DNA from: Sanderia malayensis | Lineage: Eukaryota > Cnidaria > Scyphozoa > Semaeostomeae > Pelagiidae | Assembly: GCA_013076295.1 (NCBI GenBank) | Contig: RQOL01000718.1 | Location: 4,686,081 to 4,750,080, forward strand | Length of the DNA stretch: 64,000 bases | Reading direction: 5' to 3' | Translations under genes and position numbers: made by a program | Shown here: one piece after another, positions 57,040 to 64,000 of the stretch | Layout of the letters: each line of letters starts with the position of its first letter | Numbering within the stretch: the stretch's first letter is position 1 | Notes under the pieces: generated by a model | What the model saw: only the letters and a program-made list of their open reading frames with translations | Told to the model about the DNA's origin: nothing | The model's database searches: none

Positions 57040-58274
57040 TTATGTTAACGAGCAATTCCCATCAAAGGATATCAGGAGTGGGAGTTACTGATATTTTATT
57101 CACTGGAAATGATTATCACTCATTTCAGGTGATCTGGGACATTCTTTATGATACAGAATCTTCTGCAGATGCTGGCACTCTCCATGCTGCACAGAACTTT
57201 TTAAATGCCAGAAATGTCCCTTTAAATCCGATGGATGATGTTGACGCAACGTTCGATTTTCTTGAGCAGTATACCGATGCTATGATATTGGCTGCACTTG
57301 AAGAAGTTAAAGGTCATGGCAGTAATGCTTGTGGACTTGAAGCGAGAGGAAGTCGTGAATTCAATCATAGACACGATAGTCGACACATTTGTATTGCCCA
57401 GCATTGCTGTTGACTGGAAACCTGAAGAAACTCAATGGACATGTGAGAAATGTAACAAAAGATACAAGAAGATAGCTGGCTTGCGAAAGCATACAAAAGA
57501 AAAGCACGGGAAAGGGCAAGAAATTGTCAAAGGATATGAGTGTAAGTATTGTACAAAGTTCTATGTTAGGATTGCCAATTTCAGAAGACACATTTTAAAG
57601 CATCATGATGAAGCTGGAGTTGCCATAGATGAGCAGTTAATCATTGAAGAGATCAGAGACAGTGCAGTTATTCCCGACACTTTACCAAAACTGAATGGTG
57701 ATCACGAGAAAGAAGAAACCAACGAAGGTCATTACGTTCATCTGCACTCACGATCCGCACTGCTTTTGGGACTGTTTGCTTGTAATTTTACGGATGCAAG
57801 AAAGCATGGCGACGGCAAAAGAGTCTTGAGGCTTTACAAATTTTTTCTCATGTTCAAAATGCTTGGTAAAACAAAGTATGCCATTTATTCGTTCCAGTTT
57901 TTGTGCCAAGTATTTTATCTTCTCCCAGACGAGCTTGCCTTTGACATTGTTTTCAATAGATTTACCAACAACAGAGGACTCTCAGATTCAAAGGTTGAAA
58001 TTGATCCAGAAGTAGAACACACACAACGAAAAGTATCGAAAGAGTCAGTTGTTCGTATCAATCTGTTGAAGGTATTTTGAAGGCTTTTGAAAAAAGTACT
58101 TCTGTACATAGTCCCTCTGTGAAGCATGTAAGGAAAAAGGCTGATGACGATGTAATTGCACTTGCTGAACCATTCAAGAGTCAGAACCTTTTCCAAGTTA
58201 AGCCTGGTAGAAAGCACGGGTCATACCCTGATTTCCCCCATAATTTGTTTAGTCGGCTTGAGCACCCTCATTAA
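57040..58274 (+). pseudogene. DUF6589 C-terminal part with two C2H2 fingers
   Basis: The first frame reads IWDILYDTESSADAGTLHAA and DFLEQYTDAMILAALEE. A break near 57310 leads to 57298-58080: WTCEKCNKRYKKIAGLRKHT and YECKYCTKFYVRIANFRRHI, two canonical C2H2 fingers about 20 residues apart that would bind DNA. HVHLHSRSALLLGLFACNF-like sequence and GKRVLRLYKFFLMFKM follow, the helical C-terminus. The last break near 58065 leads to GRKHGSYPDFPHNLFSRLE and a stop at 58274. Confidence 0.8.
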
Positions 58275-58733
58275 AACAGTGGATGGTGCAAAAAAATGAA
58301 GCATTTTAGAGGACTAAATGTTTATTCACTGTTCGAATAAAGAAAAAGATCGCAAATATGCACGTATAGATTTCTTTTATGTAGTGACCCAAAAACAGTT
58401 TAGACTTTTAAAAAATCACCAGAATTTGTTACGAATTTAAAAAAACTTAGAAAAATCTAACTTTGAGCTATGCTTTTAAAAAACTATGTAATTGTGTAAT
58501 GCAGCATGTAAGCTCTTGTTACCAAATTATTCAAGAATTATATCATGTGCAATTGAAGCTAGCTTCACCTTATGACCTCACAACTTGGTTAGTTATGCAT
58601 TCTCTTTTAATTTGAGTTGACTCCTTCTCAAAGTTATATTAGTACATAATAGCAATATATCCACATTAAATAGTAGAAGCAATAGCAATAAATTTCCAAA
58701 TTCAACAAAAAATTCTCAAATACTAATCTGAAA

Positions 58734-59429
58734 CTAATCACTGTCTGAATCATTATCTGTATTGTCAGGTATAATTCTATAATTGGCTCGGTATTTTAAT
58801 AATCTGGCATTATCAACTTCAATATCTGAATCACTAGAGGAATTTCCTGATTGTTCAGATGAATTGGTATCTGATACTTCACTAAAATTGGTAACACCAA
58901 ACCGACATCTAGCATTCTCTATCAAAGAATAGATTTTTGCTGCAAGTGATAGGTCAAACAAGCTAGAATGAAGCCATACTTGGTGTGCAGATGAAACAAT
59001 GTTAGCTTTTGCCAATGTTTCTTCAACTTCGCACAAAGGGAAACCTGATGATACATCATTGCCAATAATGGAATTTGAGCTCTCCGATAAAGGTGAATGT
59101 CTCGACATAAATAAATTTTGCTTAAGGAAATCTTCTCTTTCATCTAAAATTAGAACTTTCTGCAAGGTGCACCGTGATGATTCTACTAACGCATTTTTAC
59201 TAATTGCTACCTCGAGGAAAGATTTGAATGGCTCAGAAGCTGGGCCATCGCAAGCAGCACAGTTGCATGACGATGAGCAAATATCACAGCATGAATGCTT
59301 TGCAATATCAACAGGCAGCTTTGACTTGGGAAATAATTTCAATACAGCTTGCCTTCTACAAATTTCAGAATTTTTGGCATATAGTTTCATCTCTTGGCTA
59401 ACTTTCCCTGATGTACACCTTGGGTACAA
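58734..59429 (-). pseudogene. Helicase Zn-binding region and acidic C-terminus
   Basis: After motif VI the reading LYPRCTSGKVSQEMKLY leads to SEICRRQAVLKLF and HSCCDICSSSCNCAAC, the RecQ-type zinc-binding Cys set (CRR, then CCDIC). The rest is Ser/Asp-rich with SSDSDIEVDN and ends DNTDNDSDSD at 58734. A winged-helix or HRDC domain is not seen. Confidence 0.85.
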
Positions 59430-60069
59430 ACCAATATGGCATGACTTTGTGTATTATCCCTACCAGCTCTCCCACTTTCTTGCAAGTAATCATCAATATC
59501 GCCTGCGGGTCCAAAGTGAATAATGTGGTACAGATCTTTGCAGTCACCCCCATGCCAAATGCTGTTGTTGCAAAGACAACTCTAACACTACTATCAATTT
59601 TTCCCATTGAGTTGATGATATGGTCCTTTATCTCCTCGTCTGTTCCAGCATGGAACATGGCATAAGGCCTAGACTTATAATTGGGATATAAATGGTGAAA
59701 TTCTTGGTCGAACAAACGGAATAGTGCACGGCAATGATTATGGCTACGGCAGAAAACCATTATCCTCCTAGAATTATAACCATGCTGTCGAACTTCATCA
59801 ATGATAGATGAAAAGATAACAGCTGGATCATCCGTTCTGAAAGACAACACTACATAACGAATATTAGGACGATCTGGCTCCATAACAAGTCGTAAGATTG
59901 AGCGCATCTGTAAATTGACAATTATGAACTTTTCTACACTTGGGAGAGCAGTGGCTGTAAGTGACACAAAAGGGAGATTCCTTCCAAAGCTCACAAGAGA
60001 TCTAAGCTTTGCTAGCTTACAATAATCTTGACAAAATGCTTTTGTCTTTGTAGCATTTGTACCCTGCAA
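59398..60069 (-). pseudogene. Helicase motifs III to V
   Basis: The exon starts near an acceptor (TTTGCAG) at 60065. It reads LAKLRSLVSFGRNLPFVSLT with motif III SLTATA, then IMVFCRSHNHCRALF (motif IV) and VVFATTAFGMGV (motif V). After TAKICTT the frame is wrong: HFGPAGDIDDYLQESGRAGRD, motif VI, is found in the next frame at about 59440-59530. Confidence 0.9.
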
Positions 60070-60153
60070 ATTAAATTTGCTTCCTTATACAAAGTTAATA
60101 ACTCTGAATAACAACTCAGCTTACATATCAATGATATTATCATCACACAACAA

Positions 60154-60779
60154 GATTACCTTTAAAAAGAATGAAAGAACCCTCCAGGTGACTCGCGGCA
60201 TTTTACAGAAACCTGCATTGAGCTGAAATAAATTTTTCATAACTTTTGTGTACATTGTAATCTCTGGGAACTTTAGCGAAAAAAGTATTCATAAATCTCT
60301 CTTGGCAAAAGTTATAAATTTTGTCCCAAGAACTTTTTTGTTTTCAACTGCAATAGTTTTGTAACTTTTCCTCTAAAAGTAATCATCAAAGTCCCCGTAA
60401 GCTATGCTATTCCTATTATATTATTCCCTCTCACAACACCTTTGGAATGGAACTTTGCTTGAAGTTTCCCCATCTGTGGAACCACAAGAATATTAACCTC
60501 TTTTAAACTTATTTTTGATGACTTCATTTCAAGGCCAAGTTTGAACACACCATACTCTACAACCATTCAAATATACCTATGAAATATAGGTACATTTCAA
60601 AACAATGACTACAACAGACAATCCATTGTCTATCTTATTCACAAACAGAAAATAAAAATACAGATAATGAGACATTGCTTAAAATAAATCATTAACAAAT
60701 CATTAATGTTTATGTATGTTTATCATAGATTGTCAAATTACTGACAATCTTCAATCAAAGTGACGATATTCGGCTTGTT
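60154..60779. other. Intron or insertion inside helicase gene, no ORF
   Basis: AT-rich. It contains TAATCATCAAAGTCCCCGTAAG at about 60378, a diverged copy of a word near 61780 and 40048, so a short dispersed repeat may be present. No coding similarity is seen. Confidence 0.4.
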
Positions 60780-61153
60780 GTAGGTGATGTTCACATTGCC
60801 ATGCAAAGAGGAAATCTTTCTGGGTGTTTGGTCATGTATCTTATTCCTGTTGCTCCTATTTCACTATGATATTCCTCTGTTGAAAAAATTGATAAGAAAC
60901 CGCTCTAAAAAAAATTACCATCACCTCTTACATCAACAGGTTCTAAACCAAAAAAGGATAATATTTTGTCCAAGCAACCATGTGCATCATATTCAATTAT
61001 ATTGCTCCACACATTTTCATTACCAGAAATCATGTTAATTTCAATTTCATTACTGTTCGATACATCTAAGATAACATCACAATGGTTACCATTTAAGTTT
61101 TCAATATAAATTGACTGCTCATTGTATTCATTAGTTTGTCTGACCCCATTCAT
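60780..61153 (-). pseudogene. OTU-like protease ORF within the helicase gene
   Basis: ATG at 61153 starts an acidic 82-codon ORF (MNGVRQTNEYNEQSIYIEN) ending FFGLEPVDVRGDGNFF and a stop. Beyond it, STEEYHSEIGATGIRYMTKH and PERF continue in register. This is the OTU signature (V-x-G-D-G-N-C-F-F-R-A-V), but the catalytic Cys codon is lost and a T-run leaves a stop. OTU enzymes remove ubiquitin; several eukaryotic transposons carry one. It may be a third gene of the element or a separate nested insertion. Confidence 0.65.
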
Positions 61154-62087
61154 GGAAAAACTTGAACACTTCCTTTAAAGACCATAACTTGAATATACAT
61201 AAATATCAGTTGAGAAACCATGCTTCTGTTATAATTTCAATATCAGTACCCCAGATTTTGTCATTATACACTTCACTTTTCATCAAATACTCATCCTTTC
61301 TTTGTGGAAGTTCCCATGTGTGGATACAATTGTGAAATTGATGCTTTAAATGGCATCATGAAACATATGTTAGGTAGGCCTACCTATCACTTATTTTCAT
61401 AAAAATTAAAATAGTCCTAATAATATAACAATATCAACCAATTTTAAGAGAAATTTCCTTATATTTGATGGTGTCAAGCTTTGGAATTCAATGCTATTAG
61501 ATTTGAAAAAAAACGAACAAAAGCCTATCTTTCAAAAATAAGATTAAATACTACCTATTAGAAAATATACCACTAACTTGGAACAACTTTTATGTTTTCC
61601 TAAGAGCTTTCCTTGTCTGTATCAAGAAGCTCTGTGATGTCAGACTGTAACATCGATCTGATTTCAACACAAATACAAAGCAAGCACAGTGTATTATGCC
61701 CGATCTATGCTCTGAAAATAAATTAAAAACTTACTCTGATCTTCCAAGCCTTCTGACGCAATGGACCTTTCGTCTAAAAATGATCATCAAATCAAAATCC
61801 CCGTGAGAAGTGGAAGCCCTGAGAGGCACCAGCACACCAGCCTCTTTTCGATAATTTCAAATACTACAACTACGCATTTTCTCCATCCACCAGCATAGAC
61901 TTCGCTTGCACATGCGCACCGCTAGTCAAAAATGGAGAAAAAATAATTTATAATTGTCTCCATAAAAGATTTTTTGTCTCTCATCTTTTGACTCTTTGTT
62001 TTGACAACTTTGGCTTTGCTGTCATATTTGGGGGTTTTCGGAAAACTGCTATTATTTTTTGAGAGAGAGAGAGAAGAAGTGTAGTTC
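61154..62087. other. Intron or insertion inside helicase gene, no recognised ORF
   Basis: Includes GATCATCAAATCAAAATCCCCG at about 61782 (also near 40055) and an AT-rich region with (AG)n at 62059-62074. I see no gene. Confidence 0.4.
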
Positions 62088-62438
62088 TCACCATTTAACA
62101 ATGCAATGACTCTCATCAACAGCAACAGCCACAAATTTTCCTCTGAGATCAGGAGATCTAAGAAGTGCTCTGTGTGTATCAACAGCTGCTTCAGGCGATG
62201 ACAAAAGGATTGATGCCTGCTCTACATCATGCACATTTTTCCTCTTCTCCTGAATCTGATATCCTCCTTCACCTTCTGACGAATGCATCAGTCTGGATAC
62301 GCGAATCCCATTTCTTTCCAACAAGTGGAGTTGATCTTTTTTCAACGAAATAAGAGGTTGAATGACCAAAACTACGGATCTGGTTCTCTTGCAATTTATA
62401 TTATCATCTACACGCTTCTCTTGCTCTTTCTTTCCCAA
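62088..62438 (-). pseudogene. Helicase motifs Ia to II
   Basis: VVLVIQPLISLKKDQLHLLE is motif Ia, VHDVEQASILLSSPEAAVD matches the Ib-Ic region, and FVAVAVDESHCIVKW is motif II, where RecQ has DEAHC. Coding similarity stops here; a donor-like GTGAGA follows directly on the minus strand, so an intron may begin. Confidence 0.88.
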
Positions 62439-62486
62439 GCTCTGATCACATAGGACGTCCAGAATGTCAAACGTGAATGGGATCAG

Positions 62487-62678
62487 CTAAACAACTGATT
62501 TACCTGAGACAGTGGGTTGTGCTACCAGCACATCCCTACCTTGCAACAATCCTAACATGGCATTCACTTGATACACTCGCAGTGACTCAATTTTCAAAAC
62601 TCTCTTGGAAGCTCTGATTGCTCTCCATTGACGAGATTCAAGCGATTCCACTGCAACTTCAACTCTACTTTCCGCCAT
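62487..62678 (-). pseudogene. Helicase N-terminus with motif 0 and motif I
   Basis: LRVYQVNAMLGLLQGRDVLV has the motif 0 Gln, followed by AQPTVSGKSVV, the Walker A loop. RecQ-type loops read PTGxGKS; the first Gly is Val here, which should damage ATP binding. The frame stops just after SVV at 62487. Confidence 0.85.
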
Positions 62679-62854
62679 TTTGTTCGTTGCTCAGACTGGA
62701 AAAAGTGAACAACACAACACCCCACCATATTTCAGCCTCATGTTCAGTGAGGCTTTCCAATTGTTTTCTTTTGTTGTTGAGAGTTCAATGATTGGCTGGG
62801 CCCAGTATCAAAAGTGCCGACGGCGTCCCAAAATCGGGACACTGCATATTAAAA

Positions 62855-62975
62855 ATCTCATTAATAATTCATGAGCAGCCAAGATGTACAAGTCTATTTT
62901 GCTGTTCCCTCTCCTCGACTCTTTTTTACTTTTACTTTTATGGAGTTTTCACGAAATAGGCTTGGAGCAAGTCTA
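62855..62975 (-). repeat. Right terminal inverted repeat, 121 bp
   Basis: The reverse complement of the left repeat with seven substitutions. The terminal palindrome has one mismatch (CAAGCCTA). The inner TAGACTTG copy lies at 62889-62896. The helicase gene starts about 177 bp inward. Confidence 0.93.
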
Positions 62976-62984
62976 GGGACATGA
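62976..62984 (+). repeat. Target site duplication, right (GGGACATGA)
   Basis: Exact copy of 51155-51163, immediately outside the right inverted repeat. Confidence 0.93.
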
Positions 62985-63295
62985 AAGTGGCTGTTGTGTT
63001 CAACAATGACAAAACGTCAGCAAAATATCCAATGTTACTTAAAAAAAAACAAGCAAAGAACCAAAATTTCACCAGCTCTTGATTTGAATATAGTTCTTCA
63101 CGGAACGAAGTTTCCTGTTGCTTCTGTGTAGCGAAGTAAACACATGTTGCCCTGTTGCTCTTCTGAATACGGACAGGTCTATCTCACTGACACTGAGACC
63201 AGTACTCAATTCAATTCATTTCAATTCAAGCTCTTGATTACAGGTCAAGCAAAATGAAGCCAAATTTACACGGCACTTTTTAACCCAGGTTCAAC
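62985..63295. other. No recognised gene; short palindromes
   Basis: Flanking sequence outside the large transposon. AACCTAGGTT near 63290 and CCCGGG near 63860 are small palindromes around the Gypsy remnant and could be pieces of a MITE that it entered; this is not resolved. Confidence 0.35.
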
Positions 63296-63685
63296 CTAGG
63301 TTGACCCTAACCCGGTTTCAATCCTGTCCGATTTACACTGTCTTGCTCTGTTGTCGAATTTGTAACGAGCTACAAGTGCAGATTTTTGAGGCTTTAACTG
63401 CTTTTGTAATTTTTCCACTATCACGTAGTACGTCGTCGTAGACTCTTTCAATAGGCTTGGAGCTACTAATTCTTTCACTAACTGGTAGATTTCCGTCAGT
63501 AAATTGGTGAGTAAGACAGCTTTTTTCTGTTTGTGATCGGTGATGCCGTTTGCGACGAAATAGAACTCGAGTTGTTTGGCATAGCTTTCAAAATCAGCTC
63601 CAAGAACAAACTTCTGGACTTTCCCGATATTGCGAACTGGTTCTATGGTATCATCAGGCATTTTAAATCCGGTCCTCGTCGCCAA
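63296..63685 (-). pseudogene. Ty3/Gypsy-like Gag N-terminal fragment
   Basis: The ORF reads KFVLGADFESYAKQLEFYFV, then HKQKKAVLLTNLLTEIYQLV and KQLKPQKSALVARYKFDNRA, the capsid-type line common in animal Gypsy elements. Upstream on the minus strand lies ATTGGCGACGAGG (63674-63686), a usual sequence after the 5' LTR. After FDNRARQ homology stops at about 63345, so the rest of the element is gone. Gag would form the particle. Confidence 0.85.
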
Positions 63686-63686
63686 T

Positions 63687-63812
63687 TGTTATGTTTCACT
63701 CGGTTTAGAGAGCAGATAACTAAAAACAAGTACAACACAAGATGGTGGGTCTTCACGTGTCTTTATTACAACATATCACGTGACTACACAGGGAGACCAA
63801 ATACATTACACA
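63687..63812 (-). mobile_element. Partial 5' LTR of the Gypsy-like element
   Basis: The end ...AACA at 63687 directly precedes the ATTGGCGACG leader. Inside, minus strand, is TTGTAATAAAGACACGTG with a polyadenylation-like AATAAA. The start could be TGT at about 63788 or 63812; no second LTR is present to decide. Confidence 0.55.
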
Positions 63813-64000
63813 CTGCTTCGCAGGATTTTGTCGTGTAAATAGGAAACTGGGTTAAACCCGGGTTAGCCAATAAACACGCATGCACATTTTGTAAGTTGCT
63901 CTTTGACACAATAATTATCTCTATGGTTGCTGTTTGCTTTTTATTAAACAAAGATGGCAGACTATATCCAAATCTCACTGCTTATAAAATCAATGTTACT

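Larger units (their letters stand above)
52360..58274 (+). pseudogene. DUF6589-type protein gene, probable transposase (broken)
   Basis: Readable in order: Cys-rich N-terminus, helical region, DUF6589 core, paired C2H2 fingers inside the core, and a DUF6589 C-terminal helical part ending at 58274. It shares the element with a helicase and lies between inverted repeats, so a transposase role is the simplest inference; I cannot prove the catalytic acids. Lesions are a missing ATG (TTG at 52360), a TGA near 53952, a nested Helitron, and frame breaks near 55885, 56165, 56740, 57310 and 58065. Coral and anemone genomes hold many proteins of this type, from general knowledge. Confidence 0.75.
58734..62678 (-). 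pseudogene. RecQ-like SF2 helicase gene of the transposon (broken)
   Basis: ATG at 62678 starts MAESRVEVAVESLESRQW in a good context, 177 bp from the right inverted repeat. Motifs follow in order to a Zn-binding region and an acidic tail ending at 58734, convergent with the DUF6589 gene. RecQ proteins unwind DNA 3' to 5'; in the element it may help transposition or repair of the donor site (inference). Lesions include Gly-to-Val in motif I, stops after motif I, and a frame break before motif VI. About 2 kb (60070-62087) between motifs II and III is intron or insertion. Confidence 0.85.
51164..62975. mobile_element. 11.8-kb DNA transposon with DUF6589-type and RecQ-like genes
   Basis: Terminal inverted repeats of 121 bp (51164-51284 and 62855-62975) match at 114 of 121 positions, and an exact 9-bp duplication flanks them. 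Two convergent genes fill it: a DUF6589-type protein with zinc fingers (plus) and an SF2 RecQ-like helicase (minus), with an OTU-like ORF within the helicase gene. Both genes are broken. A Helitron is nested at 54029-55672. Nine-base duplications occur in Mutator-like elements; the gene pair is closer to what I recall of helicase-encoding Academ (AcademH) elements. The family is an inference; the element borders are read directly. Confidence 0.92.

Noticed and set aside
57361..57591. Minus-strand ORFs across the C2H2 region
   Set aside because: They are shadows of the plus-strand finger-coding sequence.
63257..63890. Palindromic MITE split by the Gypsy remnant
   Set aside because: TTACAC and AACCC words occur on both sides but do not form consistent inverted ends or a target duplication.

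Overview
This window is repeat-dominated eukaryotic DNA, most likely from a marine invertebrate. The AT-rich background, GT-AG introns, animal-type Helitrons, two BEL/Pao retroelements, a LINE with a complete endonuclease/RT layout and a DUF6589/helicase transposon suggest an anthozoan cnidarian, but that placement is an inference. I found no intact host gene, rRNA, tRNA or CRISPR. Nearly everything is mobile DNA, much of it nested.

Layout. (1) 1-18058: a head-to-tail array of five units of one non-autonomous Helitron family. Four junctions join a 3' CTAG directly to a 5' TC (2235/2236, 7613/7614, 10158/10159, 15474/15475). Each unit has an AT-rich 5' end, a unique module of about 1-1.5 kb, a long 13-14 bp minisatellite (TATGTATTGTAGGG type), (ATGT)n, and GC-rich hairpin blocks ending in CTAG. 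A 100-N gap follows. (2) 20066-25016, minus: a decayed autonomous Helitron (zinc region, HUH Rep, Pif1-like helicase). (3) 27053-30719, minus: a decayed BEL/Pao element carrying a 5'-truncated LINE tail. (4) 31915-35873, minus: a LINE inserted into a 181-bp tandem repeat. (5) 36937-39948, minus: two more units of the satellite-bearing Helitron, again CTAG|TC-joined. (6) About 40430-45726, minus: a second BEL/Pao element whose RT is split by a 1075-bp foldback MITE with a TA duplication. (7) 46.1-50.6 kb: short tandem repeats, a broken Ulp1-like protease gene, a TTA-flanked MITE and an unrecognised two-exon fragment. (8) 51164-62975: an 11.8-kb DNA transposon with 121-bp terminal inverted repeats (114/121 identical) and an exact 9-bp duplication, GGGACATGA. 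(9) 63.3-63.8 kb: a Ty3/Gypsy gag and LTR remnant.

The 11.8-kb transposon is the most interesting system. It carries two convergent genes: on the plus strand a DUF6589-type protein (N-terminal Cys cluster, helical core, two C2H2 fingers), probably the transposase; on the minus strand a RecQ-like SF2 helicase whose interior holds an OTU-protease-like ORF. Both genes are broken. A 1644-bp unit of the Helitron family from region 1 sits in the transposase gene exactly between A and T, and removing it rejoins the reading frame. The layout resembles the helicase-bearing (AcademH-type) Academ transposons as I remember them, but the family assignment needs an alignment.
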